Both the position numbers and the translations under genes were made by a program. A DNA stretch of 64,000 nt from Candidatus Saccharimonadota bacterium (GTDB lineage: Bacteria > Patescibacteriota > Saccharimonadia > Saccharimonadales > Saccharimonadaceae), in the NCBI GenBank assembly GCA_017480035.1, contig JAFVBJ010000003.1, positions 124,001 to 188,000 of the forward strand, in the 5' to 3' direction. Every line of letters starts with the position of its first letter. Positions within the stretch are counted from its first letter, which is position 1. This document shows positions 1-8,240 of this stretch, piece by piece. The notes beneath the pieces are model-generated. The model ran no database searches. It saw nothing but the letters and a program-made list of their open reading frames with translations, and had not been told where the DNA came from.

Positions 1-1
1 C

Positions 2-1570
2 TCTGGCGCAAAAAAACTTTATGATGCCGTAAAAGTCACTTACGGTCCAAAAGGCCAAAATGTCATCATTGAAAAAGAATATGGTGCACCAGTCATCACT
101 CATGACGGCGTCACCGTAGCCGAAGCCGTTGATCTTGGCTCTACAAAGGAAAACATGGGCGAAAAAGTTGGTGCAGATTTAATCAAAGCTGCCGCCCAAA
201 AGCTTAACAAAGTTGCCGGCGACGGCACCACCACTGTCACTGTCCTGACCTACAATATTCTCGCTGAAGCAAATAAACTTATCGCTGCTGGCGTAAACCC
301 AATGGAGCTAAGAAAGGGAATTGAAAAAGCTGGTGCCGAAATCGTCAAAAAAATCGACAGTCTCTCCGAAAAAATTGAAGGTGATGATAAAAAAGTCGCC
401 GAAGTTGCAACCATTTCCGCTGGCGACAAAGAAATTGGTGAACTTATCGCTGACGTCATCAGTAAAATCGGCAAAGACGGCGTCATCACCGTCGAAGCCG
501 GCCAAGGTCTCGACATGGAAGAAGAAATCGTCGAAGGTTTCAACTACGACAAAGGGTTTGCATCTGCTTTCTTCGTTACCGACGTCAACCGTCAAGAAGC
601 TATCATGGACAAACCTCTCATCCTCCTAACCGATAAAAAAATTACTGCTTCTTCTGACATTCTCCCACTTCTTGAAAAAGTCGCCCAATCTGGAAAGAAA
701 GATCTCATCATTATCGCTGAAGAAGTTTCTGGCGAAGCTCTCAGCCTTCTAGTTCTCAATAAATTAAAAGGCGTCTTTAACACTATCGTTCTAAAAGCTC
801 CTGCATTCGGCGATCGCAGAAAAGAAATCATGGAAGACATCGCTGTCCTAACTGACGCAACTGTCGTTTCTGAAGATAAAGGCATGAAACTTGAAGAAGT
901 TGGTCTCGAGGTTCTAGGCTCCGCCAAGAAAGTCATCGCCACAAAGGATGACTCAACCATCATCGAAGGCGCCGGCAGCAAAAAAGCCGTTAAAGACCGC
1001 ATCAACCTCATCGAGTCCCAAGCTGCTGTCGCAAACAGCGATTACGAACGCGGTGAATTCGAAAAAAGAAAAGCTGCACTCTCTGGTAAAGTTGCCGTCA
1101 TCAAAGTCGGTGGTGCCACCGAACCAGAAATCGACGAAAAGAAATATCGCGTCGACGATGCAGTTTCTGCAACTCGCGCCGCTCTCGCCGAGGGAATTGT
1201 CGCTGGTGGTGGCGTCACTCTCGTCAACCTCGCAAAGACCCTAAAAGGAACCGACAACGGTACTAAAATCATCAAAAACGCCTTAAAAGCCCCATTTATT
1301 CACATCCTTGATAATGCCGGCCTAAATAGCCAAGCACTTCTTGCGGAAGTTGAAAAAGCTCGTGATGGTTTTGGTTTTAATGTTATGGAACCAGAAAAAG
1401 GCATCCTCGACATGAAGAAAATCGGCGTCATCGATCCAGCTCGTGTCACTCGTGAAGCCGTCCAGAACGCCGTCTCTATCGCCGCCACCACAATAACCAT
1501 GGGGGCAATGATCACTATCGTTCCAGAACCACCAAAATCAGAAACTCCAGACATGAGTGGAATGTACTAA
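2..1570 (+). CDS. groEL: Chaperonin GroEL (Hsp60), 5' truncated by window edge
   Basis: This is the 60-kDa chaperonin subunit that forms the ATP-driven folding chamber in the cytoplasm. The frame is open from base 2, so the start lies outside the window; about 522 residues are present and probably 15-20 are missing. Seen: the SGAKKLYDAVKVTYGPKGQNV region, the nucleotide-binding GDGTTTVTVL motif (about base 220) and the DGVTVAEAV segment. The C-terminus ends in PDMSGMY rather than the long GGM-repeat tail common in other bacteria. A strong terminator follows at once. groES is not in the window. Confidence 0.98.
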   Translation, partial: SGAKKLYDAVKVTYGPKGQNVIIEKEYGAPVITHDGVTVAEAVDLGSTKENMGEKVGADLIKAAAQKLNKVAGDGTTTVTVLTYNILAEANKLIAAGVNPMELRKGIEKAGAEIVKKIDSLSEKIEGDDKKVAEVATISAGDKEIGELIADVISKIGKDGVITVEAGQGLDMEEEIVEGFNYDKGFASAFFVTDVNRQEAIMDKPLILLTDKKITASSDILPLLEKVAQSGKKDLIIIAEEVSGEALSLLVLNKLKGVFNTIVLKAPAFGDRRKEIMEDIAVLTDATVVSEDKGMKLEEVGLEVLGSAKKVIATKDDSTIIEGAGSKKAVKDRINLIESQAAVANSDYERGEFEKRKAALSGKVAVIKVGGATEPEIDEKKYRVDDAVSATRAALAEGIVAGGGVTLVNLAKTLKGTDNGTKIIKNALKAPFIHILDNAGLNSQALLAEVEKARDGFGFNVMEPEKGILDMKKIGVIDPARVTREAVQNAVSIAATTITMGAMITIVPEPPKSETPDMSGMY

Positions 1571-1582
1571 ACAAAAACCTCA

Positions 1583-1617
1583 GAGAGTGTTGTAAAAAAT
1601 ACAACACTCTCTTTTTT
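1583..1617 (+). terminator. Rho-independent terminator of groEL
   Basis: Perfect 11-bp stem (1583-1593 with 1601-1611), 7-base loop, then six T residues. It closes the groEL transcript before the pgsA promoter. Confidence 0.93.
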
Positions 1618-1621
1618 AATA

Positions 1622-1630
1622 TGATATAAT
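1622..1630 (+). promoter_or_regulatory. Extended -10 promoter of pgsA
   Basis: TGATATAAT, exact extended -10. The start codon is 38 bases downstream, so pgsA has a normal leader with a ribosome site. Confidence 0.8.
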
Positions 1631-1667
1631 AACATTTAAGTGGGAGCATCTTAAAAGGAGGTGCTAT

Positions 1668-2204
1668 ATGAATCTTCCGAACAAGTTAACCATGCTTCGA
1701 ATTTTTCTGGTACCAATCTTCGTCGTCCTCCTCTTAAATCCATTCTTAAAAGAGGGAACAAAATGGCTCACGCTCACTATCTTCATCATCGCGTGCCTAA
1801 CCGATTTTCTCGACGGAAGAATCGCCAGAAAACGTAACCTAATCACCAATTTCGGCAAATTCATGGACCCGCTCGCGGACAAACTTCTTGTTTGCTCCGC
1901 CCTCGTCGTCCTAACAGGACTCGGAAGAATCCCGTCATGGTTTGTCACAATCATCATCGCCCGCGAATTTGTCGTTAGCGGCCTCAGACTCATCGCCGTC
2001 GACAACGGCATCGTCATCGCAGCCAGCTGGTGGGGAAAGTTCAAAACAACTTTCCAGATGCTCTACATTATTCTCGTCCTTATGGACCTTCAAGAGCTCG
2101 ACATCATCACCACCATCGCTTTCTGGCTCACCCTTGCCCTGACCGTCATCTCTATGGTTGATTATCTCTGGAAAAACCGTTCGGTCATATCACAGACCAA
2201 ATAA
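1668..2204 (+). CDS. pgsA: CDP-diacylglycerol--glycerol-3-phosphate 3-phosphatidyltransferase
   Basis: Transfers the phosphatidyl group from CDP-diacylglycerol to glycerol-3-phosphate, the committed step to phosphatidylglycerol, in the membrane. The CDP-alcohol phosphatidyltransferase signature D-G-x2-A-R-x8-G-x3-D-x3-D is visible (DGRIAR ... GKFMDPLAD, about residues 49-70). Several hydrophobic helices follow; 178 residues is normal. An AAGGAGG site seven bases upstream fixes the ATG. Single-gene unit between two terminators. Confidence 0.93.
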   Translation: MNLPNKLTMLRIFLVPIFVVLLLNPFLKEGTKWLTLTIFIIACLTDFLDGRIARKRNLITNFGKFMDPLADKLLVCSALVVLTGLGRIPSWFVTIIIAREFVVSGLRLIAVDNGIVIAASWWGKFKTTFQMLYIILVLMDLQELDIITTIAFWLTLALTVISMVDYLWKNRSVISQTK

Positions 2205-2215
2205 CACCTCCCACG

Positions 2216-2248
2216 AAAAAGCCCCACAATTTTGTGGGGCCATTTTTT
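2216..2248. terminator. Bidirectional terminator between pgsA and the convergent acidic-protein gene
   Basis: An 8-bp GC-rich stem (2221-2228 with 2233-2240) has an A-run before and a T-run after, so it can serve both pgsA and the minus-strand gene ending at 2252. Confidence 0.88.
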
Positions 2249-2251
2249 ACA

Positions 2252-2821
2252 TTACGCTGCTTCGTCAATCAAATAGAGCAAAGCCTCTGCACGTGTTGCG
2301 TCATCCGAAATTTTCTTCGCTGCCGTATAAGCACCCGGAACTAAATCTTTATTATGAGTTGCATCAATCAATTCTTTATAAAACCCAAACTGTTTTTCTG
2401 GAGCAAGCGAGACCTTATCCATCAACGGGATGAGATCCGAAATCATGTCCTTCTTTATGTCCGAGATTCCACCATTTCCACCGCTCGGCATTTTCTCAAC
2501 ACTTTCCGCAATTGTATCAACTGCAGTTTCTGAGAGTGTGCCATCCACTGGTTCTGGCTCGACCGCCTCCGGCATCTTTGGTGCTTCCTCCGCTGCTGCT
2601 TGATCTTCGATCGATTCTGGCGCTGCATTCATCAGTCCTGCTGCCGGATCTGGCACAGGCATTGTTGGCAAAGCCATCTCTGGCGTCGCATCACCCGTCA
2701 TCGGCGGCACTGGCGCTTCGCCCAAATCAGGCATCGTCGCATCAGCTGTTGCGCCATCCACTGTTCCGTTTACAATTCCGTTGATTGCATTCTGCAAATC
2801 ATCATTCTGAGTATCACTCAT
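2252..2821 (-). CDS. Acidic, proline/alanine-rich hypothetical protein
   Basis: Family not recognised. The 189-residue protein has a low-complexity N-terminal half rich in Pro, Ala, Glu, Met and Asp (about residues 25-105). A glycine patch follows, then a compact predicted-helical C-terminal domain (about residues 115-189: SDIKKDMISDLIPLMDK ... ATRAEALLYLIDEAA). No signal peptide or membrane segment. I chose ATG at 2821 over an upstream in-frame GTG at 2830 because an AGGTGG site sits five bases before the ATG. The promoter at 2872-2885 leaves a leader of about 45 bases. Cytoplasmic location is inferred. Confidence 0.75.
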   Translation of the reverse strand: MSDTQNDDLQNAINGIVNGTVDGATADATMPDLGEAPVPPMTGDATPEMALPTMPVPDPAAGLMNAAPESIEDQAAAEEAPKMPEAVEPEPVDGTLSETAVDTIAESVEKMPSGGNGGISDIKKDMISDLIPLMDKVSLAPEKQFGFYKELIDATHNKDLVPGAYTAAKKISDDATRAEALLYLIDEAA

Positions 2822-2871
2822 TTTTCCCACCTTCGTGTTTTAATTTAATATAATGACCTAATATTACCCTA

Positions 2872-2885
2872 ATTTTAGCATAAGC
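2872..2885 (-). promoter_or_regulatory. Extended -10 promoter with GCTTATG box, acidic-protein gene
   Basis: Minus-strand GCTTATGCTAAAAT. The TG of the extended -10 is the end of a GCTTATG box that recurs at other promoters here. Confidence 0.65.
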
Positions 2886-2888
2886 GTT

Positions 2889-3365
2889 TTAAATACGCAA
2901 CTTTCGCACTAATTTATCGAGTACATCAAGTTTCACTTCTTCCATCGGCAACCTTGCGCCAAACACGTCGACAATTTCTTCACCTTTTTCTTTCGGGAAA
3001 TAAACTGTCACAGACGGCGCAAATCTCTTTCTCGGCATCAAAACAATCGCAAAGTTTGTATCATCTTGCAAAATCCCAAACGCTCGATAGTCATCAAACA
3101 AATAAGTTTTTTCTCCCTCGGTTAAGCCTTTCGCATCCACCGAATATTTCAATTTTCGTGGTGGGCGAATCACGTAAACTAATAGTGCAACCACTGAAAC
3201 TACCACTAGTGCTGTAAAGGTCCACCATTGCAACCAAACCGAAAGTGCCACTAGTGCCAATCCCACAATTGCCAAACCGATATACCATCCCGCATTTTTA
3301 TCGTGCGTGATATATTCTTTTGCTTCCCACTTCACAGTTTTCGATTTTAGTTCAGCCTTTGCCAT
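2889..3365 (-). CDS. Two-helix membrane protein, function unknown
   Basis: 158 residues. A short charged N-terminus (KVKWEAKEY-like) is followed by two adjacent membrane helices (about residues 26-65) and a basic RPPRKLKY turn. A soluble C-terminal domain has alternating strands (about 70-158: YSVDAKGL, TYLFDDYRAFGIL, FAIVLMPRKRFAPSVTVYFP). That layout resembles small membrane-anchored PH-like domain proteins, but no family is named. AAGGAGG lies three bases before the ATG. It follows the 3380-4033 gene by 14 bases and is probably co-transcribed. Confidence 0.8.
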   Translation of the reverse strand: MAKAELKSKTVKWEAKEYITHDKNAGWYIGLAIVGLALVALSVWLQWWTFTALVVVSVVALLVYVIRPPRKLKYSVDAKGLTEGEKTYLFDDYRAFGILQDDTNFAIVLMPRKRFAPSVTVYFPKEKGEEIVDVFGARLPMEEVKLDVLDKLVRKLRI

Positions 3366-3379
3366 TTTCCTCCTTCGCC

Positions 3380-4033
3380 CTAAATCGTATTGCTCTTGAA
3401 ATTAAAGAATTGGTTATAAAGATTTCCAAGGTTACTTTCTGTTTTCTCCGCAAAATCTTTCACCCCAGACTTACTCGTACGTTCCTTGATTTCCGCCTGA
3501 TAAGACCTAAGGTGCGCAATCTGAAGCGTCATCTCTCTAAGATAAACCCTATCAAGAATCCCATTCAGTCGCCCATCTTCAAGTGTGTCATTTAGCTTCG
3601 TATTTACTTCTTCTACCTTCGCTACAATATCGTTATTCTTCGCGTTGAACGATTCAACTTTCACAGAATAAACCGAGTTCATAATCTCTTTATAATTCTG
3701 AATTATCTCTTGTAAAACGCTATTTAGCGATGCTGACATATTGCGAATATCTGAATTTTTTACCTGATTTGCGTATTTCGTGATAGTTTTCAAAGATAAA
3801 TTCGACGCCGTCCAGTAGCTCTGAACCATATAATCTTGGTCTTTTGTATCAACTTGATTCATCGAGTTTACTACCACCGCGACAACGACTAAAATCACCG
3901 TCAGAACCACCACGCCAAGCAGCGTCCAAACGTTGAAGATTTTTTTCAAAATACCACTACTATTTTTGCCTGCTTTTTGTGCAGCGCTATTATCAACACC
4001 AGCAATCTGCTGGAGATAGGCCATATTATCCAT
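3380..4033 (-). CDS. Single-pass membrane protein, function unknown
   Basis: 217 residues with one membrane helix (about residues 31-56, VVVLTVILVVVAVVVN) and a long, mostly helical, Asn/Lys-rich outer region without cysteines. No family recognised. The start is taken at the ATG exactly six bases after TATAAT, which would make the message leaderless. An in-frame ATG at 4039 touches the -10 box and would lie upstream of the transcription start, so it is rejected. A further in-frame ATG follows three codons later (4024). Likely operon with the 2889-3365 membrane protein. Confidence 0.78.
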   Translation of the reverse strand: MDNMAYLQQIAGVDNSAAQKAGKNSSGILKKIFNVWTLLGVVVLTVILVVVAVVVNSMNQVDTKDQDYMVQSYWTASNLSLKTITKYANQVKNSDIRNMSASLNSVLQEIIQNYKEIMNSVYSVKVESFNAKNNDIVAKVEEVNTKLNDTLEDGRLNGILDRVYLREMTLQIAHLRSYQAEIKERTSKSGVKDFAEKTESNLGNLYNQFFNFKSNTI

Positions 4034-4039
4034 AAGCAT

Positions 4040-4048
4040 ATTATATCA
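4040..4048 (-). promoter_or_regulatory. Extended -10 promoter, leaderless type
   Basis: Minus-strand TGATATAAT, six bases, then the ATG at 4033. Confidence 0.8.
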
Positions 4049-4088
4049 CGACAAAACACAATTCCGCAATATTTTAACAGAGATAATA

Positions 4089-4097
4089 TGATATAAT
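4089..4097 (+). promoter_or_regulatory. Extended -10 promoter of dnaG
   Basis: TGATATAAT with the dnaG ATG ten bases after the hexamer, leaving a leader of about four bases. Divergent from the promoter at 4040-4048. Confidence 0.8.
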
Positions 4098-4107
4098 AAA
4101 AACAGAT

Positions 4108-5730
4108 ATGCAAGATGCCAAGGAGGAAATCAAAGCCCGCTTGCCCGTCGAAGATGTCATTGGCGAATATATCGAACTAAAACGTGCTGGACGTACTTTG
4201 AAAGGGCGCTCGCCATGGGGTGTAGACAAAACCCCTAGCTTCATGGTGTCCCCAGACAAAGGCATTTGGCACGATTTTTCTGCCGGCAAAGGCGGAGACA
4301 TCTTTACTTTTATCATGGAAGTCGAAGGCATCTCTTTCCGCGAAGCCCTCGAAAAACTCGCCGAAAAAGCCGGCGTCGAGTTGAAATCATTCAATCGTGA
4401 CGACAGAAACCTCGCCGCAAAAAAACGCCGCATTAAAGAAGCCCTTGAACTCACCACGAAATATTACCAATTTTGCCTCAGTAAAAACAAATCCGTTTGC
4501 GAATACGTCTTCTATAAACGCAATTTAAACAAAAAAACCGTCCTTGATTTTCGCATCGGCTACGCCCCAAACGGTCGTGACCATCTCGTCAAATTCTTAA
4601 AATCAAAAGGCTTCAAAGATTCCGAGCTAAAAGATGCTGGCCTCCTGAACCAATACGGCGGCGACCTTTTCCGCGGTCGCATGATGATTCCATTTTTCGA
4701 CAATTCCGGCGACGTCATCGGTTTCACCGGTCGTATCGTCGGTGATGGTGAACCAAAATACCTCAACACTCCCGAAACCCTCCTTTTCAACAAATCTCGC
4801 TTTATTTTCGGCCTCGCCCAAGCTAAAGAATACATCCGTCATTCCGGTTTTGTCGTCATCGTCGAAGGGAACATGGACGTTATCTCATCTCACCAGGCCG
4901 GTGTCTGCGAAGCTGTCGCAACTTCCGGTACCGCCATGACCGAACAGCACTTGAAAATTCTAAGCCGCTTAACTGACGACATCCGTCTCGCTTATGATGG
5001 CGACGAAGCTGGCATCAAAGCCGCCGAACGCGCCATTGATCTCGCCAACAAAATTGGTCTTTCTCTAAAAATCATTTCCGGCTATGACGGCGCCAAAGAC
5101 CCCGACGAACTTATCCAGAAATCTCCTGAATCTTGGCAAAAATGTGTCGAAAAATGCGAACCAGCCATCGATTGGCTTCTTAAAAAATATGAAAACACCA
5201 TTGATATTTATTCTGGTCCCGGCAAAAAGCAATATTCCGACATCGCCATTAAACTTATCGACAAAATCTCCGACCCTGTCGAAAAGAAACACTATTTGAA
5301 ATTCGTCGCCGACAAAATCGACGTCGAAGTCGAAGATTTAACCAATAAAAAGCTTAAACCCGAGCAAAAACGTCGCTTAAAAGAAGTAAAAACTAAAAAA
5401 ATCACCAGTTCCGAAGAAAAATCTCTGCGCGATTCACTCGAAGCAATTTTAGTTTATGGTGGCGAAGCTGGCGGGGAAGTAAAACTCGACTTTCCGGAAG
5501 ACGAAACTCGCATCGCCGAGCTCGAGCTGATTTTTGAAAAAAACTACAAAAATTTCAAAGATGAAGATTTAGTCCGCGAAGCTCGCGATTTGATGCGCCG
5601 TTATGAAGACGAGGTCATAAAAACCAAAATCGACGAACTCACAAAATCTCTTGAAGAAAACGAAGACAACGACGAAGAAACCGCAAAAATCCTGAAAAAA
5701 ATCCAAGTTCTCCAAAAACAAATCAATTAA
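4108..5730 (+). CDS. dnaG: DNA primase, zinc-binding residues lost
   Basis: Makes RNA primers at the replication fork. The N-terminal domain keeps the DnaG-specific frame (LKGRSP..DKTPSF.VSPDK ... GGDIFTF..E.EGISF, about residues 30-80), but the Cys/His ligands of the usual CPFHxExTPSF ... CFGCGxGGD motif are absent (SPWGVDKTPSF ... WHDFSAGKGGD). The core is intact: GRIVGDGEPKYLN, then the TOPRIM motifs VEGNMDVI (about 250) and YDGDEAG (about 297). A short charged helical C-terminus may contact DnaB. 540 residues. The start has no ribosome site and lies near the predicted transcript end. Its stop overlaps the convergent neighbour's stop in a shared TTAA. Confidence 0.95.
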   Translation: MQDAKEEIKARLPVEDVIGEYIELKRAGRTLKGRSPWGVDKTPSFMVSPDKGIWHDFSAGKGGDIFTFIMEVEGISFREALEKLAEKAGVELKSFNRDDRNLAAKKRRIKEALELTTKYYQFCLSKNKSVCEYVFYKRNLNKKTVLDFRIGYAPNGRDHLVKFLKSKGFKDSELKDAGLLNQYGGDLFRGRMMIPFFDNSGDVIGFTGRIVGDGEPKYLNTPETLLFNKSRFIFGLAQAKEYIRHSGFVVIVEGNMDVISSHQAGVCEAVATSGTAMTEQHLKILSRLTDDIRLAYDGDEAGIKAAERAIDLANKIGLSLKIISGYDGAKDPDELIQKSPESWQKCVEKCEPAIDWLLKKYENTIDIYSGPGKKQYSDIAIKLIDKISDPVEKKHYLKFVADKIDVEVEDLTNKKLKPEQKRRLKEVKTKKITSSEEKSLRDSLEAILVYGGEAGGEVKLDFPEDETRIAELELIFEKNYKNFKDEDLVREARDLMRRYEDEVIKTKIDELTKSLEENEDNDEETAKILKKIQVLQKQIN

Positions 5731-6398
5731 TTCGTCGCACAAATAAACTGGTCACCTTCGACCACCGCAAAAATCGCCGCTCGACGCAATCTTGTACTCG
5801 ATACAATCACATTTTCTTTCGTCGAACCTTTGCAATCCGCATTATAAAGCACATAAATTTCGTGCGCATTCTTTTCCCAAGACAACGTCGAAATATCGAC
5901 ACAATCTTCGCCAAATTTACAAACCGCACCCATCTTATATAAGTCTCCGGTCGCACCGTCAACAATTTCTCCATTCGGCACAAACAACTTAATCACTGTC
6001 TCCCATTCTTCAGTGTCAAGCCCAGGCAACTGCCCTTCCGCTTCCGGTTGAGCCTGATAAGTCTGGATAGCTGTTCCAAGCGGCACCAAATCATTCGCAC
6101 GCAATTTATTTCGTGCAAGCGCTGCTTCATCAATCTCGTCTCCGTCGTCATCATCATCCCAAGTTTGCGTCACAGTCGGTTTCGTTTCAGTTTTACCAGA
6201 ATTCATCACTAAAATCGCACCAACAATTCCGCCAATCATTGCCACTACACCAACCACAATTCCAATAATCATGCCTTTCGACATCTTCTTTTTCGGCGGT
6301 TCAGCAGGAGCTGGATGATTCACTGCATCCATACGCGACAAAAAATCATTCGTCGGAGGAACCGGCGCAGTCTGCGTAGGCTGTTGTTGCGGATTCAT
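5727..6398 (-). CDS. Membrane-anchored protein with pilin-like C-terminal region, unknown function
   Basis: 223 residues. A Pro/Gln-rich N-terminus (about 1-35) and a PPKKKMSKG basic stretch lead into one membrane helix (about 41-66). An Asp-rich linker (TWDDDDDGDEIDE) is followed by a soluble domain (about 95-223) starting ARNKLRANDLVPLGTAIQTYQ. That segment recalls the helix after the cleavage site in type IV pilin-like proteins, but no prepilin peptidase site is visible. Four cysteines sit in the C-terminal part. The ATG is six bases after TATAAT, so the message is predicted leaderless. Confidence 0.75.
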   Translation of the reverse strand: MNPQQQPTQTAPVPPTNDFLSRMDAVNHPAPAEPPKKKMSKGMIIGIVVGVVAMIGGIVGAILVMNSGKTETKPTVTQTWDDDDDGDEIDEAALARNKLRANDLVPLGTAIQTYQAQPEAEGQLPGLDTEEWETVIKLFVPNGEIVDGATGDLYKMGAVCKFGEDCVDISTLSWEKNAHEIYVLYNADCKGSTKENVIVSSTRLRRAAIFAVVEGDQFICATN

Positions 6399-6404
6399 GT
6401 TTTT

Positions 6405-6413
6405 ATTATATCA
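6405..6413 (-). promoter_or_regulatory. Extended -10 promoter, leaderless type
   Basis: Minus-strand TGATATAAT, six bases, then ATG at 6398. Two GCTTATG copies lie just upstream. Confidence 0.8.
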
Positions 6414-6430
6414 CATAAGCATAAGCAAAT

Positions 6431-6491
6431 AATACCAAACGTTCCATCCGAAGATTGCTCTTTTATATCTTCGAATGGAACGTTTGGTATT
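6431..6491. repeat. 25-bp inverted repeat between two divergent leaderless promoters
   Basis: Arms 6431-6455 and 6467-6491 are complementary with a single mismatch (C6448 against A6474), around an 11-base AT-rich loop. The repeat fills the space where both divergent promoters (6405-6413 minus, 6495-6503 plus) would have their -35 regions. It is not followed by a T-run suited to termination. Operator, structured DNA site and small mobile-repeat remnant are all possible. Confidence 0.85.
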
Positions 6492-6494
6492 ATA

Positions 6495-6503
6495 TGATAT
6501 AAT
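6495..6503 (+). promoter_or_regulatory. Extended -10 promoter of methyltransferase-phosphoesterase operon
   Basis: TGATATAAT, seven bases, then ATG at 6511. It directly abuts the right arm of the inverted repeat. Confidence 0.8.
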
Positions 6504-6510
6504 ATATGAT

Positions 6511-7260
6511 ATGAAAAAAGCAAAAGAAGTCGTCTCCGACTACAACGGCTACGATTACCGCAAAATTTTCTGGGAAGACGCCGACCGTGAATACGAAGAT
6601 TTAGCCGATCGCCTCGCCATCCGTCGCTTACTTCCCGAAAAAATGGATGAATTTGTCGACATCGCCGGTGGCTACGGTCGCCTCGCTAAAGAATATCTCG
6701 ACCGCGCGAAAAAAGTATGGATTTTCGACTACAGTCAAACCGAACTCGACGACGCAAAAAAAGAATTTGGCAAAAAAGTTAACACCAAACAAGGTGACAT
6801 CTACGACATTCCGTTCAAAGACAACACTTTCGATGGAATGATTATGGTTCGCGCCACTCACCATTTCAAAGAAATGGATAAAGTCATGAAAGAACTCCAC
6901 CGCATCTTGAAACCCGGCGGAATCCTTGTCATTGAAGTTGCAAACAAGAAAACTCTCCCGAAAATGTTCCGCTATTGGTTTAAAAAGTCCGACGTCAATC
7001 CTTTCGACAAAAACCCTAGTAACCTGAAGGAGCTAAACGGTGATGGTTTCTTCAACTACCACCCAAAATGGATTGAAGATTTATTTAGAAAAACCGGTTT
7101 CGAAATCAAAGAAATTCTCTCTGTTTCCAACTTCCGCTCCGCGCGCATGAAGAAAATGTTCAAAGCCAAAACTCTTATCAAAATGGAAAAAGCCGTCCAA
7201 AAACCGCTCGCAGCTGTCCGTTTTGCTCCGAGTATCTACTATAAACTTGAAAAGAAATGA
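6511..7260 (+). CDS. Class I SAM-dependent methyltransferase
   Basis: Predicted cytoplasmic methyltransferase of unknown substrate (Methyltransf_11-like). Seen: SAM motif I as VDIAGGYGRLAKEY (about residues 47-60), the acidic end of strand 2 (IFDYSQTEL), DIYDIPFKDNTFDGMI for motif III/IV, and LKPGGILVIEVANKK for motif V/VI. An in-frame ATG at 6475 lies inside the inverted repeat upstream of the -10 box, so the start is placed at 6511. 249 residues. Its stop overlaps the next gene by ATGA, so the two are translationally coupled. Confidence 0.88.
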   Translation: MKKAKEVVSDYNGYDYRKIFWEDADREYEDLADRLAIRRLLPEKMDEFVDIAGGYGRLAKEYLDRAKKVWIFDYSQTELDDAKKEFGKKVNTKQGDIYDIPFKDNTFDGMIMVRATHHFKEMDKVMKELHRILKPGGILVIEVANKKTLPKMFRYWFKKSDVNPFDKNPSNLKELNGDGFFNYHPKWIEDLFRKTGFEIKEILSVSNFRSARMKKMFKAKTLIKMEKAVQKPLAAVRFAPSIYYKLEKK

Positions 7261-8213
7261 AACTTTTTCACGAAACGACAATTAAACTTTACTCAAAAAA
7301 CGAACTAAAAATCTGCATTCTCTCGGACATCCATTTTTCGTATCGCGTTAAGAACAAAAAACTCGAATCGCTCCGCAGAAAACTTGAACGCAGAAAACCA
7401 GATTACATTTTCATTCCTGGCGACCTTGTCGATTCAAATAACATGATTGAAAAAGCGTCCGAAGAGAAACGGCTTCTTCGTTGGCTCGAGAGTCTCGGCA
7501 AAATCGCCCCGACCATTCTCTCCGAGGGGAATCACGACGTCTATAAAAAGACCGAAAAAGCAGAAAGAAAGAAAACCGGCGACCATTGGAAAATCTACAA
7601 AAATTCCAAATTCGAGAAAAAAGTCAACGACCTCGAAAATGTTTTTTATCTCGACAACGCCGTTTACGAAGATAAAAATGTCTATGTTCTCGGCTTCACT
7701 CTACCTCCAAAGGCCTATTGTTTACTAAAAGCCGAGGAACCAATAATGAAAGCTTCAAAAACCGGCGAAGATGTCCCCGAAATCTTAAAAGCCTTAAAGA
7801 AAAACCAAAAATTAATCAAAAATCTCCCGAAAAACAAGAAAACTTTCGCCCTCGTCCATTCTCCTTCTAGTCTTTCCGAAGAGAGCGTCAAATCCGAACT
7901 TTCTGAGTTCGATTTTCTCGTCTCTGGACATATGCACAACGGCCTTGTCACTCCAATTTTCTTTGAACTCTGGCCGAGCGACCGCGGCATCGTCAATGCC
8001 GCTAGGAAAATTGCCGCCAAAAACACTCGCTTGAGCAAAAGCACTTTGAAAGAAGGTCTAATCATTACCGGCGCTGTCACGACTTGGCATGAAGCCGTCG
8101 GACAGTTCCACAACCTAAATCTACTCTACCCGAGTTATTTCACCACCGTAAAATTCATCAACGACAAAAAATATAAAAAACCAAAAGTCACGAAAAAATA
8201 CTTAAAATATTAA
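7257..8213 (+). CDS. Calcineurin-like metallophosphoesterase
   Basis: Binuclear-metal phosphoesterase of unknown substrate. Ordered motifs: LSDIHFS (about residues 22-28), IPGDLVDSN (about 52), LSEGNHDVY (about 91), LVHSPSS (about 198) and VSGHMHNG (about 222). Together these give the D-x-H, G-D, G-N-H-D, H and G-H-x-H ligands. 318 residues, very Lys-rich, with no signal peptide. YaeI/LpxH-like relatives act on membrane or nucleotide pyrophosphates; which applies here cannot be told. Overlaps the methyltransferase by four bases. Confidence 0.9.
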   Translation: MKLFHETTIKLYSKNELKICILSDIHFSYRVKNKKLESLRRKLERRKPDYIFIPGDLVDSNNMIEKASEEKRLLRWLESLGKIAPTILSEGNHDVYKKTEKAERKKTGDHWKIYKNSKFEKKVNDLENVFYLDNAVYEDKNVYVLGFTLPPKAYCLLKAEEPIMKASKTGEDVPEILKALKKNQKLIKNLPKNKKTFALVHSPSSLSEESVKSELSEFDFLVSGHMHNGLVTPIFFELWPSDRGIVNAARKIAAKNTRLSKSTLKEGLIITGAVTTWHEAVGQFHNLNLLYPSYFTTVKFINDKKYKKPKVTKKYLKY

Positions 8214-8223
8214 ATTCCGCTTA

Positions 8224-8232
8224 TGCTATAAT
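8224..8232 (+). promoter_or_regulatory. Extended -10 promoter with GCTTATG box
   Basis: GCTTATGCTATAAT (8219-8232 with the box), then ATG eight bases after the hexamer. Confidence 0.75.
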
Positions 8233-8240
8233 TTAGCTAT

